A stretch of 34,054 nucleotides of DNA, from positions 1 to 34,054 of the forward strand of contig CALXUE010000017.1 in assembly GCA_944391615.1 (NCBI GenBank), in the 5' to 3' direction. The position numbers and the translations under genes are program-made. Under the pieces are notes generated by a model that was given only the letters and a program-made list of their open reading frames with translations, was not told the DNA's origin and did not search any database. This DNA comes from an uncultured Alphaproteobacteria bacterium. GTDB taxonomy: Bacteria; Pseudomonadota; Alphaproteobacteria; RF32; CAG-239. This document shows, in pieces, positions 1-9,257 of the stretch (its first letter is position 1; each line of letters opens with the position of its first letter).

Positions 1-130
1 AGAACCACAGGTTCGGAATCGAGGTCGCACGGCGATTTATCGGCCGAGCGGCTGAGATGAAAGGGGCCCGTTGGCTTTTAAGCCAATGGGAATAACCAAT
101 CCATGTGAAGCAACTTTGATGTTCCATAAT
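1..130. other. GC-richer structured stretch, possible 3' part of a stable RNA
   Basis: No convincing reading frame is present. The first ~110 bases are clearly more GC-rich than the AT-rich sequence after them, as structural RNAs usually are in AT-rich genomes. A strong hairpin spans 67-90, with a 10-bp stem (one G-T pair) and a TTTA loop. I could not match it to RNase P, tmRNA, SRP RNA, 6S RNA or a known riboswitch, and its 5' side may lie outside the window. The strand is unknown. Confidence 0.3.
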
Positions 131-193
131 AAGACTTGATTTTTGTTTTTATTTTTGTATAGCTTTTAGTTATTGCTTATGGGGAGAAAAGTT

Positions 194-655
194 ATGGAAG
201 TCGGCGTTTGGAAGTGGAAAAATTTTGGCTTTGCGCTCAAAGCAGAGAATCAAAAGCTTGTGCGTTTGGATTTTGTTTCTGTTTCTCAATGTGTTTGCAA
301 TGCAAATATTTTAACGCCTTTTTTGCAAGATGTTTGTGCTCAGCTTGAGGCTTATTTTGAAAAAAAATTGTTCTCTTTTGATGTGCCTTATTCTCTTAGA
401 GGAACAACCTTTCAGCAGGAAGTTTGGCAAGTGTTATCCGAAATTCCTTATGGACAATCTGTTTCTTATCAAGATATTGCTCAAAAAATTAATCGTCCTC
501 AAGCGATGCGTGCCGTGGGGCAGGCCGTGCATTTTAATCCTTTACCGATTATTGTTCCATGCCATCGGGTGATGCTTAAAAACGGAGGTGTCGGCGGGTA
601 TGCCGGTGGTGTCGAGTTGAAAGAGTTTTTGCTCAAGCTTGAAGGAATTATTTAA
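194..655 (+). CDS. ogt: methylated-DNA--protein-cysteine S-methyltransferase
   Basis: A suicide DNA-repair protein of 153 aa that moves the alkyl group from O6-alkylguanine to its own cysteine. The active-site motif PCHRV is at residues 122-126 (nucleophile C123). The helix-turn-helix region precedes it, with the RAVGQA segment around 106-111 carrying the expected arginine finger, and the C-terminal GGYAGG loop is present. The ATG at 194 is chosen because GGGGAG lies 7 bases upstream; a TTG at 173 and an ATG at 179 lack such a site. Length fits the minimal Ogt/MGMT family without an Ada domain. It converges on the transporter at 708. Confidence 0.93.
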   Translation: MEVGVWKWKNFGFALKAENQKLVRLDFVSVSQCVCNANILTPFLQDVCAQLEAYFEKKLFSFDVPYSLRGTTFQQEVWQVLSEIPYGQSVSYQDIAQKINRPQAMRAVGQAVHFNPLPIIVPCHRVMLKNGGVGGYAGGVELKEFLLKLEGII

Positions 656-696
656 AACCAAACAAGGCTCCGATTTTTTCAGAGCCTTGTTTGGTT
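656..696. terminator. 15-bp perfect inverted repeat between convergent genes
   Basis: A perfect 15-bp stem (656-670 pairing 682-696) with an 11-base T-rich loop starts directly after the ogt stop codon and ends 11 bases before the stop of the opposing transporter. It probably ends transcription from both sides, although neither side has a clean T-run after the stem. Confidence 0.6.
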
Positions 697-707
697 ATCA
701 TCTAAAA

Positions 708-2099
708 TTAGAATTTACGGGCAGGAATACCTTCTTGCCAGTTCTTTTCTATTTGCTCCAAAGAGCGGCCTTTGGTTTCCGGTATAAAGTAATAAGTGAA
801 GTATAAACTGAAAATACCTATAATACCGAAAATCCAGAAAGTATAGGCCTCGCCAATGGTTTCCAGCAAAGTTGGAAATGTTAGGGCAACAATGAAGTTG
901 AAGCCAAAGTTGGACATGGTGGCAATGCTCATGGCCGTGCCTCTAATCTTTAAGGGCATAATTTCAGAAATTAAAATCCAAGCAATCGGCCCTAATGAAA
1001 AGGCAAAGCAGGCTATGAACAAAACTATGGAGCCGACTGATATCCATTTTAAGTCAAGACCGTAATGGGTTTTGAAATAAAATGTGGCGCCTAAGGCGAA
1101 CAAGCCAATCGTCATACCGCTTAAACCAGCATAAAGCAGTGGTTTGCGGCCGACTTTGTCCGTGAAAAAGATGGCTACAAAGGTCATGCCGAAGTTAACC
1201 ACACCAACGCCGATGGTGGCATATAATGCGCCAATCGTGTCGGTAAAGCCTGCGGCCTTAAAAATGGTGGCGGTATAATAGATGATGGTGTTGATACCTG
1301 TGCAGATTTGAATAAACATAATCACCACACCGACCATTATCGGCATAAGCATCCAACGTTCAAAGACTTTGCTGCTTTTTTGGGCAGCTTTTTCGGCGCG
1401 TTTTAAGGTTGTGCGAATCTCTTTGATGTGGTCATCAGGATTTGCTTCAGGTTCTATTTTGGCAAAAATTTTTCTGGCTTCATCATCTCTTTTTTTGCTA
1501 ATCAGCCAACGTGGCGTGTCGCCTAAAAACGAAATGCCTATTAACAATATTAATGCAGGGATTAAGCCTGCGCCCAGCATCCAACGCCAGTTATATTCCG
1601 ACAAGGCAAATATGCGGTTGATGAGATAGGAAAACAAAATGCCGGCCGTGATGGCTAATTGATAAAGTGAAACCAGCATTCCTCTGACTTTTTGCGGGGC
1701 CAATTCAGACAGATAAAGCGGAATGACAAAATTAACCATACCGATGGCTAAGCCCAATATCATGCGTCCGGCTATCAGCCATGAAACAGATGCTGCAAAC
1801 CCGCATAAAATCGAGCCAATGGCAAAAATTGTGCCCGTGGCGATAATGACTTTTTTGCGCCCATAAACATCAGCTAAAACGCCGTTTGCTGCGGCACCGA
1901 TAACTGCCCCGACCAAGGCTGATGATACAACCCAACCTTGCTCCAAGGTGGTTAAAGGCCATGTGTCATTGATGAATAGTAAAGCCCCTGAGATAACGCC
2001 TGTGTCAAAACCTGACAGCAAACCGCCCAGTGAGGCTACACCTGCTATCACATATAACCATAGGTGTTTTATCTTTTTACCTGTTATGGTGTTTTCCAT
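708..2099 (-). CDS. sugar porter family MFS transporter (sugar:H+ symporter)
   Basis: A 463-aa inner-membrane protein of the MFS sugar-porter family (XylE/GalP/AraE type), probably importing a hexose or pentose with protons. Family signatures are GFDTG in TM1 (30-34), the loop 2-3 G-R-K-K motif (80-83), a QxxxGxNxxxYY-type substrate motif near residue 265, a second D-x-V-G-R-K-P loop in the C-terminal half, and PETKGR near the end (440-445). Twelve hydrophobic segments are apparent. AAGGAAGA sits just upstream of the ATG on the - strand. The substrate cannot be told from sequence. It is divergent from the MltB-like gene across a ~150-bp intergenic region. Confidence 0.9.
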   Translation of the reverse strand: MENTITGKKIKHLWLYVIAGVASLGGLLSGFDTGVISGALLFINDTWPLTTLEQGWVVSSALVGAVIGAAANGVLADVYGRKKVIIATGTIFAIGSILCGFAASVSWLIAGRMILGLAIGMVNFVIPLYLSELAPQKVRGMLVSLYQLAITAGILFSYLINRIFALSEYNWRWMLGAGLIPALILLIGISFLGDTPRWLISKKRDDEARKIFAKIEPEANPDDHIKEIRTTLKRAEKAAQKSSKVFERWMLMPIMVGVVIMFIQICTGINTIIYYTATIFKAAGFTDTIGALYATIGVGVVNFGMTFVAIFFTDKVGRKPLLYAGLSGMTIGLFALGATFYFKTHYGLDLKWISVGSIVLFIACFAFSLGPIAWILISEIMPLKIRGTAMSIATMSNFGFNFIVALTFPTLLETIGEAYTFWIFGIIGIFSLYFTYYFIPETKGRSLEQIEKNWQEGIPARKF

Positions 2100-2250
2100 G
2101 ATAATCTTCCTTACACAAAAATTTATGTTATTTATACAGTATATAATATCTTGCCCGATTTTAACAACTAAAAAAGTTTTATTTTGCTCTAAAATTAACG
2201 CTTTTTAAAAAGAGTTTGGGTATACTTTCAGCATAATTTCAGGAGGTTTT

Positions 2251-3588
2251 ATGTTGGGTAGAAAAGGGCTTTTGTTTGGTACGGCTCTGTTGCTCTTGGC
2301 AATAGGGGGAGACTTGGCGTCGGCCACTGATAGCAAAAAGCCTGATTCCGTTGAAAAAAATAAAGAAACTGCTGAAGAAATTGTTATTCCTGAAGCTTAT
2401 ACAACGTGGCTTGAAGAACTTAAGCAAGATATGATTAACAAAGGTATTAAGCCTGATACTGTTGAAACAGTGTTTGAGCCTAATTATTATCATCCCAAGC
2501 CTGAAGTGGTTAAAATAGACAGGCGTCAAATTGAATTTGTTTTGACATCAACCGACTATCTTAACAAAGTTATTAATAACCTTAAAGTCAAACAGGGACA
2601 GAAAAAATATAAAGAACTTTATCCTTTGTTCCATGATATGGAAAAAAATTATGGGGTGCCTTTTGAGTATATTGTGGCTTTTTGGGGAATGGAAACAAAC
2701 TATGGACGAAACTTTGGTCATTTTAACATTATTGAAGCCTTGGTGCAGATGAGTTATGATAAAAGACGTCCGGCGTTTTTCAGAGCAGAGCTGTATGAGG
2801 CTCTGAAAATGATTGATAATTGGGGAATCGATTATACAAAAATGGAAGGCTCTTGGGCTGGAGCTATGGGACATTTCCAATTTATGCCCTCTACCATTAA
2901 TGCTTATGCCGTTGACTATAATGTTGATGGCAAAATTGATATTTGGCACTCTTTTGAAGATGCTGCCGCGTCTGCTGCAAACTATTTATCCAAACTTGGA
3001 TGGAAGTATGATATCCCGTGGGGAATGGAAGTTAGTTTGCCTTGGGATTTTGATTATGCTTTGACGGGCAGAAAGCATCTTAAAACCGTAAGCGAGTGGA
3101 AAAAATTCGGTGTTAAAACCGCTCAAAACCAAGTCTTGCCGCTCGATGATAACTTGAAAGTTTCTATTATCGTGCCGGAAGGGAAAAAAGGTAAAGCCTA
3201 TTTGATTACGGAAAATTTCAGAAAAATTTTGGTGTGGAATCGTTCCGAAAATTATGCACTTGGGGTCGGTATTTTGGCTGATTTTATTAAAAGCGGTAAA
3301 ACTTGGACCGCTTTTGAACAGCATCCTTCCGTGCGTATTAAAACCGATGATATTGTTCGAATCCAAGACTTTATTAATAAACTCGGATGGTTTAGCCTTA
3401 GTACCGATGGGCAGCTCGGCCCTCAGACGAGGGAAGCAATTAAAGAAGTGCAGAAAAAAGCAAAACTTGCTCCGGATGGGTATCCTGATTATCAGCTCTT
3501 GCAAAAAATTAACAGCTATAATCCCGATATCGGTTTTGCTATTCCCGTGCCGCTGCCTAAAGCTCAAAAAAATTCGGTTAAAAACTAA
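2251..3588 (+). CDS. MltB-like lytic murein transglycosylase with peptidoglycan-binding domain
   Basis: A 445-aa periplasmic enzyme that cleaves glycan strands of peptidoglycan to 1,6-anhydro products. It has a signal peptide (about 1-25). The GH103/MltB catalytic domain (about 48-345) carries WGMETNYG with the predicted catalytic acid E148, and GAMGHFQFMPST, typical of the family. A C-terminal PG_binding_1 domain (about 365-430) includes the LGPQTREAI motif. AGGAGG lies upstream of the ATG. There is no lipobox, so it is probably soluble rather than an outer-membrane lipoprotein like E. coli MltB. The next two genes are also wall enzymes. Confidence 0.93.
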   Translation: MLGRKGLLFGTALLLLAIGGDLASATDSKKPDSVEKNKETAEEIVIPEAYTTWLEELKQDMINKGIKPDTVETVFEPNYYHPKPEVVKIDRRQIEFVLTSTDYLNKVINNLKVKQGQKKYKELYPLFHDMEKNYGVPFEYIVAFWGMETNYGRNFGHFNIIEALVQMSYDKRRPAFFRAELYEALKMIDNWGIDYTKMEGSWAGAMGHFQFMPSTINAYAVDYNVDGKIDIWHSFEDAAASAANYLSKLGWKYDIPWGMEVSLPWDFDYALTGRKHLKTVSEWKKFGVKTAQNQVLPLDDNLKVSIIVPEGKKGKAYLITENFRKILVWNRSENYALGVGILADFIKSGKTWTAFEQHPSVRIKTDDIVRIQDFINKLGWFSLSTDGQLGPQTREAIKEVQKKAKLAPDGYPDYQLLQKINSYNPDIGFAIPVPLPKAQKNSVKN

Positions 3589-3671
3589 AATCGGTCTTTA
3601 CGAATGTTGAAAAACAGGCTATCTTAAAACAAATTTTTTTGTAAATCTGTTTTTATGGGTGTTGCTAGACT

Positions 3672-4628
3672 ATGCTTAATTTAAAAACTATCAGCTTGGG
3701 GGTGTTGCTCCTTTTGGCCGCATGTTCTTCTAATGAGGTGGATTTGAATTCTTCTCCTTATTCTCAGGCGGCCGCTATTAAAGATATGGGAGGGACTTAT
3801 AAGGTCGGAAATCCTTATCAGATTATGGGGCAGACATATTATCCTGAAGAAGATTATGAATATTCGGAAGAAGGTATTGCTTCTTGGTATGGTGATGATT
3901 TTCATGCCAAAACAACGGCTAACGGTGAGGCCTATGATATGAATACTCTCACGGCCGCGCACAGAACTTTGCCTCTGCCGTCTATTGTGCGGGTGACAAA
4001 CCTTGAAAACGGGCGCTCTCTTGTCTTACGTGTAAATGACCGCGGACCGTATGCCAAAAACAGAATTATTGATGTTTCAAAGCGTGCTGCCGAACTCTTG
4101 GGTTTTAAAACCAAAGGTACGGCTAAAGTCAGAGTTGAAATTTTGCCTAAAGAGAGTTTGGCCTTGAAACAGGCGTTGACAGAGCCAAACTTGAAAGCGG
4201 GTTATGCTTTGGCTAATGCCAGAGATGAAGATTTTGATGCTGAGGTGCCGCCTCCGTCTTCCATGAATCCATATGACCGCAACTATTTGGTTGGAGCACA
4301 AGCCGCAACCGTTTCAACAACGCAAAGCTCGGCAAATTTTGCTCAGAGGACAACAACGCAAAAGGTTGCTTCTGCAGATTCTTATCAGGCTGCCGGTGGA
4401 AAAAAGTTTTATGTGCAAGTCGGGGCTTTTTCCAAGCCGGAGTTGGCTCAAAAATTATCCAGACAGTTGACGCGCGTGGGTGAGGTCAGAACAACGGCTG
4501 TTGAGGTAAACGGAAACACTTTTTATCGGGTGCGCTTAGGGCCTTACAACGTTCAGGGTGACGCCGGCGATGCTGCTCAAAAACTCTATGATTATGGCAT
4601 TAATGATGCGCGTATTGTAAAAGATTAA
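3672..4628 (+). CDS. rlpA: RlpA-family septal ring lytic transglycosylase lipoprotein
   Basis: A 318-aa outer-membrane lipoprotein that processes stem-peptide-free (denuded) glycan at the septum. The lipobox LLAAC places the lipidated cysteine at C18. The double-psi beta-barrel domain (about 68-155) contains SWYG, TANGE (82-86), AAHRTLP (95-101) and NDRGP (122-126), which hold the catalytic-site residues of the family (D123 among them). A C-terminal SPOR domain (about 243-318, starting KKFYVQVGAF) binds denuded septal glycan. The linker is rich in Thr, Ser, Ala and Gln. No strong ribosome site precedes the ATG, but the signal peptide fixes the start. It lies 24 bases upstream of the PBP5-like gene. 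Confidence 0.95.
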   Translation: MLNLKTISLGVLLLLAACSSNEVDLNSSPYSQAAAIKDMGGTYKVGNPYQIMGQTYYPEEDYEYSEEGIASWYGDDFHAKTTANGEAYDMNTLTAAHRTLPLPSIVRVTNLENGRSLVLRVNDRGPYAKNRIIDVSKRAAELLGFKTKGTAKVRVEILPKESLALKQALTEPNLKAGYALANARDEDFDAEVPPPSSMNPYDRNYLVGAQAATVSTTQSSANFAQRTTTQKVASADSYQAAGGKKFYVQVGAFSKPELAQKLSRQLTRVGEVRTTAVEVNGNTFYRVRLGPYNVQGDAGDAAQKLYDYGINDARIVKD

Positions 4629-4652
4629 AAAAATTGTTAAAGGTGAAATGCT

Positions 4653-5804
4653 ATGAACTTTAAGTCTTCTCTTTTGTGTGGTTTGTTTATGGTGGCCTTG
4701 AGTGTGTCAGCTTTTCAGGCCTTTGCTATTGAAACAAAGGCAAAAACCGCGGTGTTGATGGATTATGACACTGGTGAAATCCTTTTTGCTAAAGATCATA
4801 AAAAAATGGTTGCGCCTGCCTCTATGAGCAAGTTGATGACGATTTATATGGTGTTTGAAAAACTTAAGGATGGAACACTCTCTTTGGATGATACTTTTAC
4901 CGTGAGCGAAAACGCTTGGCGCAAGGGTGGCGCTGCCAGCGGTGGTTCTACCATGTTTTTGAAAATCGGGCAAAAGGTCAGAGTGGAGGACTTGATTCGT
5001 GGTATTTTGGTGCAGTCAGGTAATGATGCTTGTATTGTGGCGGCAGAAAATATTGCCGGTTCGGAAGAGGATTTTGCTCAGCAAATGAATATTAAGGCAC
5101 ATCGTATGGGGTTGATGAATTCTTCTTTTGCAAATTCAACCGGTTTGCCTGATCCTAATCAGAAAATGTCTATGGAAGATTTGGCTTTACTTTCAAAAGC
5201 CATTATTTCAGAATTTCCAGAGTTCTTCCATATCTTTTCTGAAAAAGAGTTTACTTATAACGGTATTAAACAAGGAAACAGAAATCCGTTGCTTTATACT
5301 ATGAAAAATGCTGATGGTATGAAAACAGGACATACCGAAGAGGCAGGTTATAGTTTGACGGCTACAGCTAAACGCGGTGACAGACGCTTGATTGAGGCTA
5401 TGACAGGTATGAAAAGTAACAAAGAGCGCTCGGAAGAAGCTGAAAAGTTGATGAACTGGGGCTTTAGAGAGTTTGATAATTTCAAGGTCTTGGAAAAAGG
5501 TCAAAAAGTTGCCGATATGCCGGTGTGGATGGGCCAAGAAGACAGTGTGGCTTTGGTGGTGCAGGATGATGTTTTGAAAACTATTGCACGTAACAAGGTT
5601 TTGGATACAAAAATGACGGTGATTTATGACAAGCCGGCGATGGCTCCGATTAAGCAAGGTGAACAGCTCGGTGTGGTGAAAATTGAAATTCCGGATATGG
5701 AAACCGTGAATGTGCCGTTGGTTGCTGAAAAAAGTGTTGAAAAAGTCGGCTTGCTTGGCAAAATTAAACGTAACTTCAAGTATTTGATTTGGGGTGCGGA
5801 ATAA
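4653..5804 (+). CDS. dacA: D-alanyl-D-alanine carboxypeptidase (PBP5/6 family)
   Basis: A 383-aa periplasmic penicillin-binding protein that removes the terminal D-Ala from peptidoglycan pentapeptides. It has a signal peptide ending near AFA (about 1-25). The three active-site motifs are present: S57-M-S-K60 (nucleophile S57), SGN at 122-124 and KTG at 224-226. A C-terminal beta-rich PBP5_C domain (about 285-360) is followed by a basic amphipathic tail that would anchor it to the inner membrane. AAAGGTGAA precedes the ATG. Its stop overlaps the next start (TAATG), so it is translationally coupled to tmk. Confidence 0.95.
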   Translation: MNFKSSLLCGLFMVALSVSAFQAFAIETKAKTAVLMDYDTGEILFAKDHKKMVAPASMSKLMTIYMVFEKLKDGTLSLDDTFTVSENAWRKGGAASGGSTMFLKIGQKVRVEDLIRGILVQSGNDACIVAAENIAGSEEDFAQQMNIKAHRMGLMNSSFANSTGLPDPNQKMSMEDLALLSKAIISEFPEFFHIFSEKEFTYNGIKQGNRNPLLYTMKNADGMKTGHTEEAGYSLTATAKRGDRRLIEAMTGMKSNKERSEEAEKLMNWGFREFDNFKVLEKGQKVADMPVWMGQEDSVALVVQDDVLKTIARNKVLDTKMTVIYDKPAMAPIKQGEQLGVVKIEIPDMETVNVPLVAEKSVEKVGLLGKIKRNFKYLIWGAE

Positions 5805-6550
5805 TGCCTTCACTTAAGGGTAAAGTTGCAACACCTCAAGGGGTTGATGGGGATTATGAAAATGAGTTTCAGTTAGAGCTCTTTCCCGAATGTTGTGAAA
5901 CACAATCTAAGGGGCGTTTTATTACTTTTGAGGGTGGTGAAGGAACAGGGAAATCTACTCAAATAAAACTCTTGTCGGATTATTTGCATTCTATCCAGAT
6001 TAATAATATTCAAACCAAAGAACCGGGAGGAACCGAAATTGGGCAAAGTTTGCGCAGTTTGCTCGTGACCGGTGATAAGGATAAGTTTGATGCAGTGGCG
6101 GAGGCTTTGCTCTATTATGCCGATAGACGAATCCATTTAACTAATAAAATTTGGCCGGCCCTGAACGAAGGTACTTGGGTGTTAAGCGATCGGTTTGCTG
6201 ATTCAACCGTTGCTTATCAATATTATGGTTATGATAAAAAGGTTTCTAAACCGTTGTTAGATGATTTATATCAGATTGCGGTGGGTGATTTTAAGCCGGA
6301 TTTGACGATATTGCTTGATTTGGATCCAAAGATTGGTTTGGAACGTTCATTCAAGAAATCGCTTGAAATGGATGTTAAAGAAACCAGACATGAAAGCAGA
6401 GGATTGGAATTTCATAATAATTTACGCAAAGGGTATTTGGAATTGGCGCAAAATGAGCCGGAACGTTTTGTGGTGTTAGATGCTAATAAAAATATTGAAC
6501 AGCTGCATATTGATGTAGTGAAAGCGGTTAAGGAAAGGTTTAAGCTCTAA
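5804..6550 (+). CDS. tmk: thymidylate kinase with an N-terminal extension
   Basis: Phosphorylates dTMP to dTDP using ATP. The kinase core begins at about residue 37 with the P-loop GGEGTGKST (44-52), followed by the DR(F)ADST motif typical of Tmk. At 248 aa the protein is longer than the usual ~205-215. The extra ~35 N-terminal residues cannot be removed, because no in-frame ATG, GTG or TTG lies between 5804 and the P-loop. The extension holds QLELF (23-27), which resembles the beta-clamp-binding consensus. The ATG overlaps the dacA stop. The next gene is holB, the usual alphaproteobacterial partner. Confidence 0.95.
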   Translation: MPSLKGKVATPQGVDGDYENEFQLELFPECCETQSKGRFITFEGGEGTGKSTQIKLLSDYLHSIQINNIQTKEPGGTEIGQSLRSLLVTGDKDKFDAVAEALLYYADRRIHLTNKIWPALNEGTWVLSDRFADSTVAYQYYGYDKKVSKPLLDDLYQIAVGDFKPDLTILLDLDPKIGLERSFKKSLEMDVKETRHESRGLEFHNNLRKGYLELAQNEPERFVVLDANKNIEQLHIDVVKAVKERFKL

Positions 6551-6575
6551 GAGATGTTTGTGAGTGGGGTGAAAT

Positions 6576-7634
6576 ATGGCAGAGAATGAGGATGCTTTGA
6601 TTCTGCCTCAGGCGAATCCAATTCTTTTAGGGCATGAAAAAGCTGAGAAAATTTTGCTCGATGCTTGGAAAAATAATACACTGCATAATTCTTGGTTGAT
6701 TGCCGGCGTGGAAGGAATCGGCAAGGCTACTTTGGCTTATAGGTTTGCCAGATTTTTACTCTCAGCTGATGAAAGCAGGCGTGAAGCATATAACTCTCTC
6801 AATGTCGATGTTAATTCATCGGTCTTTCGCTTGGTGGCGAGTGATTCTCATCCTGATTTGAAAGTTTTACAAAGAGATTATACTGAAACAGATAGAAAGA
6901 AAATCCTTAAGGCTATTAAAGATGGTGAAGCATTATCTACGGATGAAATGAGCGGCTTGAAAAAATCTACGTTTATTCGCGTGGATGATGTGCGCACGAT
7001 TAATGAGTTTTTGAGCAAAAAATCTTCTAATGACGGATGGCGCGTGGTGATTGTGGATAGTATTGATGATATGAATTCTGCCAGCGCCAATGCTATTTTG
7101 AAAATTTTGGAAGAACCGCCGCACAAGGCCATGATGATTTTGATTTCTCATAACCCGAATCGCTTGTTGGCGACGATTAAGTCCAGATGTTCTAAGCTTA
7201 ATCTGGAACCGCTTAAAGAGGATGTCTTGGCGTCTTTGCTCCGGCGTTATCGTCCAAGTTTGAGCGAAAATGAGGTGAAGTCTTTGGCCTCAATATCTTC
7301 CGGAAGTATTGGAAAAGCTATGGCTTATGCTGATTATCAGGCTCTTGATATTTATCGGAGGTTGAATGATTTGTTAAAAAACGGCGGGCAGTTTAAGCTT
7401 AGTGAGATGTTGGATTTTGCAACTTGTGCCGTGGAAAGCGAAGAATCTTTTGAATTGACGAAAGAACTTGTTTTGAAGTATATTACCGAACATGTTCTAT
7501 TTGCTAAACATCCTGATATTATGCTTGATGTATGGGATAAAACGATTAAAATGTTTGATGATGTAACGCGTATTAATATGGATAAAAAGCAGACGCTCTT
7601 GTGCGTGTTGTATCAGTTGTGTAAATTAGGTTAA
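6576..7634 (+). CDS. holB: DNA polymerase III delta' subunit
   Basis: A 352-aa clamp-loader subunit of the AAA+ class that helps load the beta clamp. It has a P-loop-like GVEGIGKAT (44-52), the acidic stretch VVIVDSIDDM, EEPP (179-182) and the SRC sensor-1 motif (203-205). The four zinc-binding cysteines of E. coli delta' are not evident, and the segment between the P-loop and the Walker B region holds an insertion of charged sequence (about 95-135). GGGGTGA precedes the ATG. It follows tmk by 25 bases and precedes tatD by 9, so it is operonic. Confidence 0.92.
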   Translation: MAENEDALILPQANPILLGHEKAEKILLDAWKNNTLHNSWLIAGVEGIGKATLAYRFARFLLSADESRREAYNSLNVDVNSSVFRLVASDSHPDLKVLQRDYTETDRKKILKAIKDGEALSTDEMSGLKKSTFIRVDDVRTINEFLSKKSSNDGWRVVIVDSIDDMNSASANAILKILEEPPHKAMMILISHNPNRLLATIKSRCSKLNLEPLKEDVLASLLRRYRPSLSENEVKSLASISSGSIGKAMAYADYQALDIYRRLNDLLKNGGQFKLSEMLDFATCAVESEESFELTKELVLKYITEHVLFAKHPDIMLDVWDKTIKMFDDVTRINMDKKQTLLCVLYQLCKLG

Positions 7635-7643
7635 AGGAGTAAT

Positions 7644-8438
7644 ATGTTAGTCGACAGTCATTGCCATTTGGATTTTAATGATTTTGAAGATGATTTTGAA
7701 GAAATGTTGGCGCGTGCAAAAGATGCCGGTGTGACTGCTATGCTTAATGCCGGAAATAATATTAATGAATTGCCGCATCAACTTGAGATTTCTGACAAAT
7801 ATCCTTTTATATTTACTGCTGTCGGCGTGCATCCACACAATGCTCTTGAATATCCGGATGTTAAGGCTGAAGATTTTATTAAACAGGCTCAACATAAAAA
7901 GGTGGTTGCTATCGGTGAATGCGGGTTGGATTATTATTATGATTACAGCCCGAAAAAAGAGCAATTTAGGGTTTTAAAAGAACAGATTATTGCAGCTCAA
8001 GAAACGGGGTTGCCTTTAATTATTCATAATCGTGATAGCGATGATGATATGATGGCTATTCTTGCAGATGCTTTTAAGAAAAAAACTTTTAGCGGGGTTA
8101 TTCATTGTTTTTCGTCTTCACAGAAATTTGCTGATTTTGCTTTGGAAATCGGGTTTTATATTTCGGCTTCCGGTATTATTACTTTTAATAAATCGGCCGA
8201 TATTCGTGAAGTTTTTGCTAAAATTCCGCTCGATAAATTGTTGATTGAAACTGATGCGCCTTATTTGGCTCCAGTTCCCATGCGCGGAAGACGCAACGAA
8301 TCGTCTTTTATTGTACATACTCTTGAAAAATTAGCTCAAATTAAAGATATCTCGGCTGATAAGCTGGCGGATATTACAACCGATAATTTTTATCGCTTGT
8401 TTCGGAAAGCCAGTGACAAGGGGAGGTACGAATATTAA
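7644..8438 (+). CDS. tatD: TatD family metal-dependent DNase/hydrolase
   Basis: A 264-aa TIM-barrel hydrolase (YcfH/TatD type) with likely 3'-5' exonuclease or deoxyribonuclease activity. Metal-binding motifs visible are DSHCHLDF (H6, H8), GECGLDYYYDYSP, IIHNRDS, GVIHCFS and ETDAPYLAP. A strong AAAGGAG site lies upstream of the ATG. The stop overlaps the start of the next gene (TAATG). Confidence 0.93.
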   Translation: MLVDSHCHLDFNDFEDDFEEMLARAKDAGVTAMLNAGNNINELPHQLEISDKYPFIFTAVGVHPHNALEYPDVKAEDFIKQAQHKKVVAIGECGLDYYYDYSPKKEQFRVLKEQIIAAQETGLPLIIHNRDSDDDMMAILADAFKKKTFSGVIHCFSSSQKFADFALEIGFYISASGIITFNKSADIREVFAKIPLDKLLIETDAPYLAPVPMRGRRNESSFIVHTLEKLAQIKDISADKLADITTDNFYRLFRKASDKGRYEY

Positions 8439-9226
8439 TGAGCGGAAAAGTTATTGTTCTTGGGGCAGGTGCCGCTCCAGGAGTGCCGTCATTGTGTATG
8501 GGATGGGGGCACTGTAATCCAGATAATCCTAAAAATATGAGACTCAGAACTTCTACTTATGTGGAAATTGAAGGTGTGCGCTTTTTGATTGATACTTGTC
8601 CTGATGTGCGGACACAACTGGTTAAACAAAATATTAGGGCATTGGACTGTGTGCTTTATACGCATGCGCATGCCGACCATGTGCATGGAATTGATGATTT
8701 GCGCGAAATTAACCGGATTATGGGCACTAATTTGGATATTTATGGCGGGGCAAAAACTATTCGCTATATTAAGCATAATTTTTCGTATTTGATTGCAAAG
8801 GCCAATCAGGTTAAAAATGTGGTGCGGACGCCTTCTTTGGTGCCTCATGTGGTTAAAGGTAATCATCCTTTTTATGTTAAAGGCGTAAAGGTGACGCCGA
8901 TTAAACTTTTGCAGCATTGTCCGGAATGTTTGGGATTTGTGTTTAATGACGGTGAATATGTGCATGTGGCGGATTTTAAGCGCGTGGCTGAAAGTGCGTT
9001 TAAAATGGTGAACAAAAAGGTTAAGCTGTTGGTGGTGCCCTTGACTACGCCTTATGGGTCTATTCAGCATGCAAGCTTGGATGAGGTGCGCGATGTGATT
9101 GCTCGGTTTAATCCTGTTCAAACCGTGATTAATCATATGGCGTCTGAGTGTGATTATGATGAGATTAATGCCATAACCGAAAAAAATGTTTTTCCGGCTT
9201 ATGATGGCTTAAAAGTTGTTTTTTAA
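8438..9226 (+). CDS. MBL-fold metallohydrolase (PhnP-like)
   Basis: A 262-aa metallo-beta-lactamase-fold enzyme, probably a phosphodiesterase. The metal motif THAHADHVHG gives H76, H78, D80 and H81, and C20/C26 lie in a family-typical CxxxWGHC region. Other metal ligands are likely H137-type histidines and the D in HVADF. This family sits next to tatD and metG in many alphaproteobacteria. The substrate is not known from sequence; PhnP itself hydrolyses cyclic ribose phosphates, but no phn genes are nearby. It is translationally coupled to tatD by a 1-base overlap. Confidence 0.88.
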   Translation: MSGKVIVLGAGAAPGVPSLCMGWGHCNPDNPKNMRLRTSTYVEIEGVRFLIDTCPDVRTQLVKQNIRALDCVLYTHAHADHVHGIDDLREINRIMGTNLDIYGGAKTIRYIKHNFSYLIAKANQVKNVVRTPSLVPHVVKGNHPFYVKGVKVTPIKLLQHCPECLGFVFNDGEYVHVADFKRVAESAFKMVNKKVKLLVVPLTTPYGSIQHASLDEVRDVIARFNPVQTVINHMASECDYDEINAITEKNVFPAYDGLKVVF

Positions 9227-9257
9227 ATTTGTTTTTATTTGTTTGAGGTAGAGAAAA

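Noticed and set aside
40..100. TPP riboswitch suggested by GGCTGAGA
   Set aside because: The rest of the THI-box consensus (ACCC, TGAACCTGAT) is missing and the downstream gene is a DNA-repair enzyme.
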